A DNA stretch of 41,847 nt from an uncultured Dorea sp. (GCA_947063855.1 CAMSTW010000027.1:1-41847); one strand, 5' to 3'. Numbered from the stretch's first letter, positions 7,493-16,354 are shown. The notes: generated by a model from the letters alone, not told the origin. Program-made: numbers and translations.

Positions 7493-8524
7493 TTAGAATC
7501 GAACCCCCATCTTCACACTTTCCCCCGGATGCTCGGCTATGTAATAATAATAACTTTCGTCGCAAGTTGCAAACTCTACGACTGGATCCACGATATTCTC
7601 ACACCGGAAGCGCCCTTCGCACAGCATCTTCCAGGCCGTCTCACAGATCCTGTCGAAGCTCCAGCGTGGATAATCATTATTCGGCTCGCTGCAGGCTCTT
7701 GAGAAATAGAAATGGCACTGATTAAAGTGTCCTTCTCTTCCCAGGTTGATCGGGACGCGGCACTCGCTAAGCCAGCCGACCATGGCAAAATTCCCGCCGT
7801 ACGCCACTGCACGGATCCCCTGCTCCACAGCCTGATAGCTGCCGCTGGTCTCAATCACCACATCCACGCCCATTCCTCCGGTCATATCCCGAAGTATCAG
7901 CCCTAAGTCCTCCTTCACCGGGTCGAACGCAATATCCGCTCCATTCTCAAGCGCCGCTTTGCGCCTTCTCTCAATGGGATCGCTGACCGCCACGAAAGAA
8001 GCCCCCGCAAGCTTTGCCGCCTGAGCCGCCATAAGCCCGATGGCTCCAAGCCCCGATATCAGCACCCGGTCGCCGACGCGCACATGGCCGTCCCTGAGCC
8101 CTCCGATGGCAAACTGCAGCGGATCGTAGCAGACCGCTTCCTGCCAGCTCATACGCTCCGGCATTACCAGCACATCTTCAGCCTTTACCGTGTGTGTATT
8201 CTTAAGGTTCCCATATCCTGCCACTCTCTGCCCGGTCTGAAGACTCTCCACACCTGCGCCCAGTTCAACAATCTCCCCGACAAACATATTTCCCAGACCT
8301 GACTTCCCCCCATTCACCAGTTCCTTCTCTCTCTTACGGAAAATGTGTGTCTCTTCATCGTAATAGCATGCCGCGAACGGATCCTTCCCGGTTCCGTGCC
8401 ACTCCGTACCATGCTTCGGCGCTCCATAATCACACCGGACCCTTACATATCCCTCCGGCACCGGACCGTCTGTATATTCCTCCAGAACCGGTCTTCCCTC
8501 TCTTCCCAACAATAATTGCTTCAT
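7493..8524 (-). CDS. Medium-chain dehydrogenase/reductase lacking classical zinc ligands
   Basis: 343-residue NAD(P)-dependent oxidoreductase of the MDR superfamily. The Rossmann fold is clear: DRVLISGLGAIGLMAAQAAK around 150-170, followed by VSDPIERR. At the position where zinc alcohol dehydrogenases have GxCGTD, this protein reads DYGAPKHGTEWHGT, so the catalytic Cys is missing, and the four-Cys structural zinc loop is absent too. That resembles MDR members such as the BchC-like dehydrogenases with an SGTE-type motif. It follows a Gfo/Idh/MocA gene by 52 nt; such pairs are common in sugar-oxidation operons. Substrate unknown. ATG start with AAAAGGAGAGG. Confidence 0.87.
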   Translation of the reverse strand: MKQLLLGREGRPVLEEYTDGPVPEGYVRVRCDYGAPKHGTEWHGTGKDPFAACYYDEETHIFRKREKELVNGGKSGLGNMFVGEIVELGAGVESLQTGQRVAGYGNLKNTHTVKAEDVLVMPERMSWQEAVCYDPLQFAIGGLRDGHVRVGDRVLISGLGAIGLMAAQAAKLAGASFVAVSDPIERRRKAALENGADIAFDPVKEDLGLILRDMTGGMGVDVVIETSGSYQAVEQGIRAVAYGGNFAMVGWLSECRVPINLGREGHFNQCHFYFSRACSEPNNDYPRWSFDRICETAWKMLCEGRFRCENIVDPVVEFATCDESYYYYIAEHPGESVKMGVRF

Positions 8525-8576
8525 ATTTCATCCTCTCCTTTTTCATTTATTGTTCAATTTCTGGCCGGACGGAGTA

Positions 8577-9581
8577 CTAGATTATACTGACAACCGGAAC
8601 CTTCACGCCGTCCATCCTTGCCGACCTTACCACACTCTCTACGTAGCACAGGCTCTTATAGCCTTCCACAATATTGCAGGATGTATCACGCCCGTCCTGA
8701 ATGCATTGAAGAAATTCCTCCACCTCATCCACGTACGGATCTGCATCTGAATCTATGGCCTCATTTTCCACCGGCTCCACATCCGTATAGGTAAATACCG
8801 CATGATTCTGATCCTTAAAATCTACAGTCACCTTCTCATAGACCGCCTTAAAGCTCCCCACCCAGAGACCCGGGATCTCACAGTTGTTGGCAGTGATCGA
8901 AGCCACCGCCCCGTTGGTAAATCCCGCGACAGACGCGCTTACATCCTCTACGGTATATCCATTTACTCCGTTATGGCACAGATTATTCATAATCCCGGAT
9001 ACATTCTTCGGATCCCCCATCAGGTTCCGGCACATGTCATACACATGGATTGCCTGCTCGAAGATCTGCCCGCCGCACAGATCCACATTGATCCACCACG
9101 GCGTATGTAAGGAATTGCAGGAATAATGTCCATGGAACAATACCGGTTTCCCTGTCTGCCCGTCTGCAATCATCTTCTTCAGTTTCTTTACTGCGATTCC
9201 CTGACGCATATGAAATCCTACCCGTGTGGTAATCCGGTTTTCCTGCGCGGCACACACCATATTTCTTCCCACCGCCGTGGTGAGGGCGATCGGCTTCTCT
9301 ATAAATATATGGATTCCCCTTCCTGCCGCCTTTTCAAACTGTCCATTCTGCGCGAAGGGCGGGATACAGATGAATAACGCCTCAAACTCTTCCTTATCTA
9401 GCATCTCGTCAAAATCTTCATACCCCCTGATATCCTCATCCCCAAACTCATCCAGATACCGTGTCCTGGCCTCCCTGCTCCTGTCACATACGCACACAAC
9501 CTTCGCGCCTGCATCTATAAGTCTCCTGGTATGTCCCTTTCCCATACCGCCTGCTCCTAATACTGCTGCTTTTATACTCAT
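8577..9581 (-). CDS. Gfo/Idh/MocA-family oxidoreductase
   Basis: 334-residue NAD(P)-dependent dehydrogenase acting on sugars, inositols or derivatives in the cytoplasm. The N-terminal Rossmann fold has VLGAGGMGKGHTRRL (residues 7-21) and the second strand ending VCVCDRS. The family motif EKP is in IFIEKPIAL around 100. The C-terminal alpha/beta domain follows with HVYDMCRNLMG, matching the family's usual layout and length. It lies between the permeases and the MDR gene on the same strand, although a 238-bp gap separates it from the permease and could hold an internal promoter. Likely role: first oxidation of the sugar imported by this operon. Confidence 0.9.
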   Translation of the reverse strand: MSIKAAVLGAGGMGKGHTRRLIDAGAKVVCVCDRSREARTRYLDEFGDEDIRGYEDFDEMLDKEEFEALFICIPPFAQNGQFEKAAGRGIHIFIEKPIALTTAVGRNMVCAAQENRITTRVGFHMRQGIAVKKLKKMIADGQTGKPVLFHGHYSCNSLHTPWWINVDLCGGQIFEQAIHVYDMCRNLMGDPKNVSGIMNNLCHNGVNGYTVEDVSASVAGFTNGAVASITANNCEIPGLWVGSFKAVYEKVTVDFKDQNHAVFTYTDVEPVENEAIDSDADPYVDEVEEFLQCIQDGRDTSCNIVEGYKSLCYVESVVRSARMDGVKVPVVSII

Positions 9582-9716
9582 TTTCCCAAATCTCCTCTTA
9601 ATTCTTATTCCAGATTCATATCACGATTCCTATCCCATATCTTTTTCTCTGTTTTATTCTCCTTAAAAACTGTCACCTGCTATGCCGCTCACAGCCGGTG
9701 AAGCCTCCCATGCATA

Positions 9717-9787
9717 TCACACCTGCCGCAACTCCTTTTCGTGTTCTCTATCTGCACCGGAACTCGAAACCTGTCACACCTGCCGCA
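9717..9787. repeat. Pair of 14-bp direct repeats upstream of the Gfo/Idh/MocA gene
   Basis: TCACACCTGCCGCA occurs at 9717-9730 and again at 9774-9787, 57 bp apart, within the 238-bp gap 9582-9819. Read on the transcribed strand it is TGCGGCAGGTGTGA. It could be a binding site or a remnant of a longer duplication. Nothing else stands out in this gap. Confidence 0.6.
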
Positions 9788-9819
9788 GCCGCAAAGCGGT
9801 ATATTCTCCCCTCTGCGCG

Positions 9820-10653
9820 CTACCCCTTCACAGCTCCCGCCGTAATCCCTTCCACGAAGCTTCTCTGGAAGATACTGTATACGATCAGTATCGGTATCGT
9901 ACAGATCGTAACGCCTGCCGCGATCAGGGATGTGTTCATCGTATATTCCCCCTGGAAATACATAAGCCCCAGCGGAAGCGTCCTGAACTTATCGTCATAG
10001 ACCATCAGCATCGGGAGCAGATAATCGTTCCACGACCACATGAATTCGAAGATCAGAAGAGTCGTAAGCGCCGGCTTCGTAAGGGGCACCATCACATACA
10101 GCCATGTCTTAAGCTTCCCCGCACCGTCAATCGTGGCCGATTCCACCAGCTCATCCGGCAGTTCCCGGAAGAAGGAGCGCATCATAAAGCAGGCAAAGGG
10201 CATGGACAGCCCGAAATAAGGCAGGATCATCGCCTGGAGCGAATTGATCATGCCCAGCCGCTGGACATTATAATACAGAGGAATGATCATGGCGTTGATG
10301 GGAATCATCATCCCCAGAAGCAGGAACTTGAACACCAGGTCTCTCCCCTTCCACTTAAGCTTGCCAAAGGCATACCCTGCAAGGGATGCAAGCAGCAGGA
10401 CCACCGCCACACGCGGCGCCGCTACCATAATGCTGTTCTTCATGTAGATTCCCATACGTCCTGTGGTCCACGCCTCCTTGATGTATTCCAGCGTAAACGC
10501 CGTAGGAAACGCAAAAGGATCGTTGACCGAAGGATCGAAGGGCTTTATGGCAGCCAGCCACATCCAGAAGATCGGAAGAATGGAGATGAACACGAACAGA
10601 ATCAAAATCCCGTGAATCATCACCGAACTGATATATTTTTTCATCTTATTCAT
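9820..10653 (-). CDS. Carbohydrate ABC transporter permease, MalG type
   Basis: 277-residue inner-membrane subunit of a CUT1-type sugar importer. It has an N-terminal membrane segment (ISSVMIHGILILFVFISIL, about 9-27) and five further hydrophobic stretches, six in all as usual for MalG-like permeases. The EAA loop that contacts the ATPase reads ESATIDGAGKLKTWLYVMVP (about 185-205). It ends in GAVKG, typical of the family. The start is ATG at 10653 with GGGAGG, 15 nt after the partner permease, so the two are co-translated. No ATP-binding gene is in the operon; such importers in Bacillota often use a shared MsmK/UgpC-type ATPase encoded elsewhere. Confidence 0.93.
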   Translation of the reverse strand: MNKMKKYISSVMIHGILILFVFISILPIFWMWLAAIKPFDPSVNDPFAFPTAFTLEYIKEAWTTGRMGIYMKNSIMVAAPRVAVVLLLASLAGYAFGKLKWKGRDLVFKFLLLGMMIPINAMIIPLYYNVQRLGMINSLQAMILPYFGLSMPFACFMMRSFFRELPDELVESATIDGAGKLKTWLYVMVPLTKPALTTLLIFEFMWSWNDYLLPMLMVYDDKFRTLPLGLMYFQGEYTMNTSLIAAGVTICTIPILIVYSIFQRSFVEGITAGAVKG

Positions 10654-10668
10654 ACTCTTTTCCTCCCG

Positions 10669-11559
10669 TCAGGTGTTGTCCTTATCCGTAAGTTTCATGA
10701 AGACTCCCGCACATACAGCGATGATTACCGCAAGTATAACAGCCAGCGAAGAACCATAACCATACTCATTCATCCCGAAAGCAGAATTATACATATAGGT
10801 CGCGATTACCTCCGAAGAATGGTATGGACCTCCCTTGGTCATAACATAGATCAGGTCAAACACCTTAAAGGACCCGATCAGTGAATTGGAGACCAGCATC
10901 ACAATCGTTCCCTTCAGCAGCGGGACGATCACATAAAAGAACTTCTGCACCGGATTCGCGCCTTCCAGTCTGGCGACCTCCAGATAAGTCGAATCAATCC
11001 CCTGCAGTCCCGCCAGGAATACCACCATATTGAATCCATAGCAGGTCCAGCTCCCCGCGATCAGCAGAAACCAGATGACCAGCTTCTCGTCCCCCAGATA
11101 ATCAATCTCCGCCAGACTGTTAAGTCCAAGCGCCCGGAACATCTTGCCCATCACGCCGAATTCCGGATTGTAGATCCATCCCCACACGATACCTACCGCA
11201 ACCAGCGATACCACATTCGGCATGAAATAAGTAAGCCTGTACAGGAATTTTCCCTTCACGAATCTCTGGGTAAGAATAATCGCGAATATCAACCCCAGCA
11301 AAACTGGAATAAAGATTGTAAACAGGATCCAGATTATATTATTGCCCAGCGCCTTGTAAAAAATCGGATCATGAAGGACACGTCTGTAATTGTCAAGTCC
11401 CACCCATTTCATATAAGGCGCGGCGCCGTTCCATTCGTGGAAACTGATCTTGACCGTAGACAGGATCGGCACCACCAGGAACAGGCAGTAGAAAAATATC
11501 GCCGGCAGCGCAAAGGCAAAGCATTCCACCCAGTTTTTTACCTTGTTCTTTCCGCCCAA
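10669..11559 (-). CDS. Carbohydrate ABC transporter permease, MalF/UgpA type
   Basis: 296-residue membrane partner of the MalG-type permease. Hydrophobic segments begin with FALPAIFFYCLFLVVPIL (about 16-33) and six are expected overall. The EAA motif is VARLEGANPVQKFFYVIVP (about 201-219). The start appears to be TTG at 11559 (TTG GGC GGA AAG), because GGGGGAGG precedes it and no ATG lies nearby. It follows the solute-binding gene after a 289-bp gap that carries a long hairpin. Together with the lipoprotein it forms a CUT1 importer for an unidentified sugar or oligosaccharide. Confidence 0.92.
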   Translation of the reverse strand: MGGKNKVKNWVECFAFALPAIFFYCLFLVVPILSTVKISFHEWNGAAPYMKWVGLDNYRRVLHDPIFYKALGNNIIWILFTIFIPVLLGLIFAIILTQRFVKGKFLYRLTYFMPNVVSLVAVGIVWGWIYNPEFGVMGKMFRALGLNSLAEIDYLGDEKLVIWFLLIAGSWTCYGFNMVVFLAGLQGIDSTYLEVARLEGANPVQKFFYVIVPLLKGTIVMLVSNSLIGSFKVFDLIYVMTKGGPYHSSEVIATYMYNSAFGMNEYGYGSSLAVILAVIIAVCAGVFMKLTDKDNT

Positions 11560-11643
11560 ATAACCTCCCCCTTTCTATTGCGCCCTGATACGACATTCGT
11601 CCGATACAACCCGCCCGGAACTGCTTCCCTCAGATTATGCATT

Positions 11644-11728
11644 CCCGTTTACGGGAAATCTGTTTCAAAACCATCCCTTACCACAGGTTTCATTACCTGA
11701 TTTTGAGACAGATTATCCCGCAAGACGG
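11644..11728. promoter_or_regulatory. Long hairpin between binding-protein gene and permeases
   Basis: The left arm 11644-11670 and right arm 11701-11728 pair over about 26 bp with few mismatches (CCCGT-ACGGGA-AATCTGT-TCAAAA against its complement). The 30-nt loop contains a second small stem CAGGT/ACCTG. It lies in the 289-bp gap 11560-11848. Its position suggests an mRNA processing, stabilising or attenuating structure that lets the lipoprotein be made in excess over the membrane parts; no T-run adjoins it, so a classic terminator is less likely. Confidence 0.7.
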
Positions 11729-11848
11729 GCGGCACAGATTATGGGATTAAGCTTTCGGACAGTCTGCTTAATTACGCAATGCTGCTGCCGCAGTCAGGGT
11801 TTCATCTTTTTAACCACATAACTGCCAAAGTACTACTCTGGCAAGGGA

Positions 11849-13192
11849 TTACTCTACGGAATAATTCCCGGCTTCAATCTCCTCTTCAAATGCTTTCTGT
11901 TTCTGCTCCATACAGTTTGCCCCGTCAATCTTACCTGCGATCAGCTGCTGTACGAAGTTCTTCGTTACGTCGTTCACCTTGGGCGGCATGATTACGTCAA
12001 TATTCTCTCCAAGGTTCTCAGAACTGTTGATCTCGTCTACCACATCCTGGAACAGCTCGCTGATCTCATAAGAACTGTAATCCACATCCTTGACAGACGG
12101 AATCAGTCCGGCCTCGTACCAGTATTCCATGTTGTCCATCTGGAAGATATAATCTACGAATTTTACAGCCGCTTCTTCGTATTTGGTCTTGGAATTAACC
12201 ACGACCGCTTCCCCAAGGCCTCCCGGCGGACAGTTATCTACATCATCCGATGCCGGCGGAAGATAGAAGAATCCTACATTTTCACCCATTTTCTCCGCAA
12301 ATGCACCTACCTGCCAGGTCCCTGTGACACGCATCGCCCCGCCGTCTGCATAGAACGCCTTGTTCGCATCCTCATATGCAAGACTTAACGGCTTCTCAGA
12401 AGCATATCCTGCTTCGAATACTTTATAAAGCTCGTCCAGCGCATTCCCGAATCCATCCGTTGTCCATGGAATCTCCCCGGCGATCGCCTGCTTTACCTTA
12501 TCCGCTCCCACAAAGCTGTTGAGCCAGATTGACTCATAATGGAAGCCCGGCCACTGCTCCTTATCATCCATAATCAGCGGCGTGATTCCTTTGTCCTTAA
12601 AGGTCTTGCACACAGACAGGAATTCCTCGTAGGTCGTTGGGATCTCCACATTATTATCCGCGAACATTTTCTTATTATAGAAGACTCCCAGCATCTCAAG
12701 CTCATTGGCAATCCCGTAGAATCCATCGTCATACACCGTCTTCTCGATCGCCCAGTCATGGAATCTGTCGTCCCAGTTATACTCTTCCCTGTATTTTGTC
12801 AGATCCAGCGCAAGCCCCGCTTTCGCCAGTACCCCAAGATACCCGGCCCCGGCGTCGTAACTGAACACATCCGGCCCTTCGCCGCTGTTGATCGCCGGCT
12901 TGATCGTATTTCTCAGATCATCCACCTTAAAAGCCGTACGCTTCACCTTGATGTCCGGATTCTCCTTCTCGAAATTCGCAATCAGTGTATCGATCATCTC
13001 CGCTCCCGTACCTTCTGTCCTCAGATCCCAGAAGTTCAGTTCAATCTGCCCGCCGCCGGACGTATCTGTCTTTTCTTCTTTTGCAGCGTCCTCTTTCGGC
13101 GCGGTTCCGTCACTGCTTGAACTTGGCGTACATGCCGCCAGCAACATTGTCACAATCAACAATCCCGACAACATTCTCCGTTTTCTTTTCAT
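11849..13192 (-). CDS. Sugar ABC transporter solute-binding lipoprotein (family 1)
   Basis: 447-residue extracellular binding protein anchored by lipid. The signal peptide MKRKRRMLSGLLIVTMLLAAC ends in the lipobox LLAAC with Cys21, followed by a Ser/Lys/Glu-rich linker to about residue 50. The body begins LNFWDLRTEGTGAEMIDTL and contains ENPDIKVKRTAF and GTWQVGAFAEKM, the usual pattern of MalE/UgpB-type proteins. Start ATG at 13192 with AAAGGAGG. It is the first gene of a probable operon running to the AraC gene at 6565: capture here, transport by the two permeases, then oxidation by the Gfo/Idh/MocA and MDR enzymes. Ligand unknown. Confidence 0.93.
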   Translation of the reverse strand: MKRKRRMLSGLLIVTMLLAACTPSSSSDGTAPKEDAAKEEKTDTSGGGQIELNFWDLRTEGTGAEMIDTLIANFEKENPDIKVKRTAFKVDDLRNTIKPAINSGEGPDVFSYDAGAGYLGVLAKAGLALDLTKYREEYNWDDRFHDWAIEKTVYDDGFYGIANELEMLGVFYNKKMFADNNVEIPTTYEEFLSVCKTFKDKGITPLIMDDKEQWPGFHYESIWLNSFVGADKVKQAIAGEIPWTTDGFGNALDELYKVFEAGYASEKPLSLAYEDANKAFYADGGAMRVTGTWQVGAFAEKMGENVGFFYLPPASDDVDNCPPGGLGEAVVVNSKTKYEEAAVKFVDYIFQMDNMEYWYEAGLIPSVKDVDYSSYEISELFQDVVDEINSSENLGENIDVIMPPKVNDVTKNFVQQLIAGKIDGANCMEQKQKAFEEEIEAGNYSVE

Positions 13193-13234
13193 AATTACAT
13201 CCTCCTTTGTGTATATTTGTTATTTTATAGGGGT

Positions 13235-13263
13235 ATTATACATTTTTATTGGGCAAATGTACT
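13235..13263 (-). promoter_or_regulatory. Candidate promoter of the sugar operon
   Basis: Minus-strand perfect TATAAT (13240-13235), with a poor -35 (AGTACA, 13263-13258) at 17 nt. A strong -10 with a weak -35 fits an activator-dependent promoter, in keeping with the operon's AraC regulator. The rest of the gap 13193-13661 is AT-rich, with an 8-bp perfect hairpin CTTACCTT/AAGGTAAG at 13514-13539 and the promoter of the next + strand genes. Confidence 0.4.
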
Positions 13264-13562
13264 TATCTATCCTTTTTGTATTCTTGTCATTTCTACAGTT
13301 CATACCCTGCTCTCTATTCTATTTTTGCAATTTCGCCCAAAAAAATACCAGTTCCCTGCCATACATCCTGTAAAATCATCAACATAATTTTCTGATAATT
13401 AATTGTCAATCTTTTTATCCTCTACCCGTTTATCTTTATAAAAGAAGAGAAATTACATAATTTTACAATTTTACAAAAAAGATATTCGTATAAAAACTGT
13501 AGGATTGTAAAGTCTTACCTTTATTTTTGCTAAGGTAAGCCCCATTTCATTTATTTGGGTTA

Positions 13563-13591
13563 TTGACCGTTTTCAAAACTTACAGTAAAGT
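13563..13591 (+). promoter_or_regulatory. Promoter of the toxin-antitoxin-like pair
   Basis: TTGACC (13563-13568), 17-nt spacer, TAAAGT (13586-13591), about 70 nt upstream of the first start codon. Confidence 0.55.
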
Positions 13592-13661
13592 GCAACTAAA
13601 GTATGGTCCTGTAGATTGTCAGCATATACTAAAAGAAAATAGTAGAAGGAGATGCCCATTT

Positions 13662-13844
13662 ATGGCTACATCAAGCATTTTTGCAAAAATCAGGATTGAT
13701 GACCCGAAGAAAGCCGAGGCTTTTATTGATGCTCTTGAAGCATCCGGAAACAAACCAAAGAGAAAGCCGTCGATACCAGTTAATCCACCGGTGACAGATA
13801 TAAATGAAATTAAAGAATTTATGAGAAAGAGGTTTCCCAGATAA
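13662..13844 (+). CDS. Small protein, putative antitoxin of a GNAT toxin pair
   Basis: 60-residue protein beginning MATSSIFAKIRIDDPKKAEA. The start is chosen at ATG 13662 because AGAAGGAG lies just upstream; the frame is open further up to 13563 but that stretch is the promoter. It has a predicted helix with FIDALEASG, a basic Pro-rich middle (KPKRKPSIPVNPPV) and a C-terminal helix EIKEFMRKRF. Its last stop base is the first base of the next gene's ATG (TAATG), so translation is coupled. From recollection, small proteins of this kind precede GNAT genes in Lachnospiraceae and are presumed antitoxins. Function is inferred from arrangement; no known DNA-binding fold is obvious. Confidence 0.75.
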   Translation: MATSSIFAKIRIDDPKKAEAFIDALEASGNKPKRKPSIPVNPPVTDINEIKEFMRKRFPR

Positions 13845-14254
13845 TGACCGAATATAAGGTATTCAATATTTTGGATATGGCCAAGGCAATCGGAGAGTCG
13901 AATCTAAAAGAACTTCTCTCCGATTTTTGTTGTCCGAAGAATGAAGAGATACAGCAGTTCGTGAGGACAAACGCATATGACTTTGCAAGGAAAAAGTTAT
14001 CCGTTACCTATTTAGCAATAAATGAAGATAACTACATAGCCGCAATTTTTACATTGGCACATAAGGCCGTCGAGATAGGAGACGCAAGCCTGTCTAATTC
14101 AAAACGCAAAAAAGGTGTTGTTTTTCTTGAATGCGAGGACAAGCCGCAACTGTTGAATTTCTACCAAAACGAAAAAAATGGGTTTAGCGACAGAAGTGTT
14201 GCAAAATATCACTCTGCGACACTCCATCGCTTTTGTATTGACATTGACGGATAA
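13844..14254 (+). pseudogene. GNAT-type acetyltransferase (toxin-like), internally deleted
   Basis: 136-residue frame coupled to the preceding small gene. The N-terminal half is well formed: IQQFVRTNAYDFARKKLSVT and YLAINEDNYIAAIFTLAHKA, which resemble the first strands of a GNAT fold. After SLSNSKRKK it jumps directly to GVVFLECEDKPQLLNFYQNE, which is the C-terminal GNAT segment (FYQ-x-NGF). The acetyl-CoA-binding region (motif A with its RxxGxG/A loop) should lie between and is not present; comparable proteins are about 190-200 residues. The last 25 residues also look unlike the family ending. I infer a disabled toxin with the antitoxin-like gene kept. An unrecognised short family is the alternative. 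Confidence 0.6.
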
Positions 14255-14289
14255 CTTTCATAGTGTTTTCAGCTTTCCGTTTCATCCCA

Positions 14290-16236
14290 TCACATATTCG
14301 ATCTCCAGTAACCGACCTCCCTTTCGTTGATCTCCCTGATTGCCTCCGGATCCACCTTAAAATTCCGCTCCTCATCTAACAGCCCGTTCATCTCCTGCTG
14401 TACATCCGAAACCTGCGTATAGCAATATCCGCACACATAGGGAATCTGTTTCACCGCTGTAGTGATCTCATCAAACCGTCGTATAAAATCCTCCCCGGAC
14501 TCTACCTTGTTCCCATAGCCCCAGCCATCATCATTATTGTCAAATGCAATCCCTCCGAATTCACTGATAATAACCGGCTGTCCATGATACCCGTACCCAT
14601 CTGCAAAGGCCGGCCTGCTGCTGCAGTGATACACTCGGTTCGCCAGAATCTCATCCTTATAGTCCGCATACCTTTTAAGAAGCGTCTCACCCGACTCTTC
14701 ATAATCATGGAGGGTTATGATATCCGAAACCGTATGCTCCCATCCGTCATTGGCAATAACCGGCCGATACTGGTCCACACTCTTGGTCAGATGATAGATC
14801 GCTTCCGTAAAATGCTGTTCTGCGGATCTCGTCTTCACCTGAGTAATTCCCCAGGATTCATTGAAAGGCGTCCAGACAATGATACAGGGATGGTTGTAAT
14901 TCTGCTTCACGATCTCCATCCATTCCTGCGTAAATTCCGCCGCCGCATCGCCACTGTACCGATAAGCCGAAGCCATCTCGCTCCATACCAGCACGCCCTT
15001 CACATCACACCAGTAGAGGAATCTCTCATCCTCCGTCTTCTGATGCTTTCTCACTCCGTTATATCCCAGCGCCAGGATCTTATCAATATCCTCCACCAGC
15101 GCATCCTCACAGGGAGGCGTAAGACCGGAGTCCTTCCAGTATCCCTGATCCAGAATCAGCCGCTGGTATAACGGGCGCCCATTCAGCAGCACATTCGGCC
15201 CGTCTATCCGGATCTTACGCATGGCAAAATAAGAATCCACTTCATCCACCGTCCCTCCGGACTCCAGTAACCGGAACCGGATATCATACAGGTTCGGCTC
15301 CCCGGGACTCCAGGTCTTGATTCCCCATTCGAAGTCATCGGGCTTCTGCACAAACATATCAATCTGCGTCCGCACATGCCCTGATGTCACGGCTACGACA
15401 GTACGATTGATGAATGTCCCCTCAAAGGAAACTGTTATCTCTGCCATCATCCCGCCGTCCTGCTTCCTGCCTTCGTCTTCCTTATCTCTTCCGAACGCTC
15501 TTCGCTCTTCCACTTCCCCTTGTCTCTCGCTCTTATCCTGGCTCCCGGCTTCTCCTCGTCCCTCACACTTATCCTGATCCCCGGTTTTTCCTTGCCCCCA
15601 GATTGGCCTGCCCGCCGGCATGCGTACGTTAAGTTCCAGCCTAAGCGCCTCCTCCTCAAGATCCGGCGTCATCTTCACGTCAAGAAACCGGACCTTCGGC
15701 GCATATTCCGCCCAGACAGTCTTCCAGATTCCCGTCGTCTGCACATACCAGCATCCATAGTTCTTACCGATCCACCGCTGCTTCCCCCGCGGCATCTGCA
15801 TATCGAAGGAATCCTCCACCCGGACCACCAGCTCGTTCTCGCCGTCCCTCAACAGTTCTGTGATAACAAAGGAAAACCTGGCATAACCTCCCCTGTGGCT
15901 TCCCGCATACTGCCCGTTCACCCACACCTTCGTCAGGAAATCGCTCCCCTCAAAATGCAGGATATAGTCATTCTTCTCAAGAAGCTCTGCATCCACCTGA
16001 AACTTCCTGCCATACCAGATATAGTTATGGCTGCGCTCATCCTGAATCCCACTTGCCTTCGTCTCATAGGTAAATGGCACCCGGATCTTCATCGTCCCCG
16101 GGAAATCCTCGTACCAGCTTTCGCGCTCCCCTGCATCCTCATCATCAAACCTGAAATCCCAGATACCGTTCAGGTTCTCCCAGTTGTTCCGTACAAACTG
16201 AGGTCTCGGGTAATCCTTGCGGTAACATCTTTCCAT
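14290..16236 (-). CDS. Glycoside hydrolase family 2 enzyme (beta-galactosidase/glucuronidase-like) with low-complexity insert
   Basis: 648-residue retaining glycosidase, cytoplasmic because no signal peptide is present. Domains in order: N-terminal jelly-roll sugar-binding domain (about 10-180, including WYGRKFQV and HFEGSDFLTKVWVNGQ), an Ig-like domain (about 185-340) and a TIM barrel (about 345-640). The acid/base is E460 in WTPFNESWG and the nucleophile E559 in IISEFGG, so the active site looks intact. Residues about 212-262 form a charged Gly/Glu/Lys/Arg-rich insert in the Ig-like domain, with a 12-residue tandem repeat. ATG start with AGGAGGG. It is convergent with the GNAT gene and has no linked transporter, although the sugar operon lies nearby. 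Aglycone and sugar specificity are unknown. Confidence 0.9.
   Translation of the reverse strand: MERCYRKDYPRPQFVRNNWENLNGIWDFRFDDEDAGERESWYEDFPGTMKIRVPFTYETKASGIQDERSHNYIWYGRKFQVDAELLEKNDYILHFEGSDFLTKVWVNGQYAGSHRGGYARFSFVITELLRDGENELVVRVEDSFDMQMPRGKQRWIGKNYGCWYVQTTGIWKTVWAEYAPKVRFLDVKMTPDLEEEALRLELNVRMPAGRPIWGQGKTGDQDKCEGRGEAGSQDKSERQGEVEERRAFGRDKEDEGRKQDGGMMAEITVSFEGTFINRTVVAVTSGHVRTQIDMFVQKPDDFEWGIKTWSPGEPNLYDIRFRLLESGGTVDEVDSYFAMRKIRIDGPNVLLNGRPLYQRLILDQGYWKDSGLTPPCEDALVEDIDKILALGYNGVRKHQKTEDERFLYWCDVKGVLVWSEMASAYRYSGDAAAEFTQEWMEIVKQNYNHPCIIVWTPFNESWGITQVKTRSAEQHFTEAIYHLTKSVDQYRPVIANDGWEHTVSDIITLHDYEESGETLLKRYADYKDEILANRVYHCSSRPAFADGYGYHGQPVIISEFGGIAFDNNDDGWGYGNKVESGEDFIRRFDEITTAVKQIPYVCGYCYTQVSDVQQEMNGLLDEERNFKVDPEAIREINEREVGYWRSNM
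15511..15582 (-). repeat. 36-bp tandem repeat inside the GH2 gene
   Basis: Two in-frame copies encode GDQDKCEGRGEA and GSQDKSERQGEV (residues 219-242). The wider purine-rich insert spans about 15451-15603. The repeat length keeps the frame, suggesting growth by replication slippage. Confidence 0.75.
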
Positions 16237-16354
16237 AATCGCACCCTCCTGTATTCTTTAATTACATATTCTATCATTATAATATCAAACCACACGATTC
16301 ACAACACATGAAGTACACTTCATCTTCACCTTTTTACATTTACTTGAGTTTAAA

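Noticed and set aside
7488-7508. GGGTTCGATTC-like word on the minus strand resembling a tRNA T-arm
   Set aside because: It is the coding end of the dehydrogenase gene (Gly-Val-Arg-Phe-stop); no acceptor, anticodon or D-arm can be built around it.
9682-10884. 400-codon + strand frame opposite the permease genes
   Set aside because: Antisense shadow; His/Arg-rich without a family signature, whereas the minus strand encodes standard permeases.
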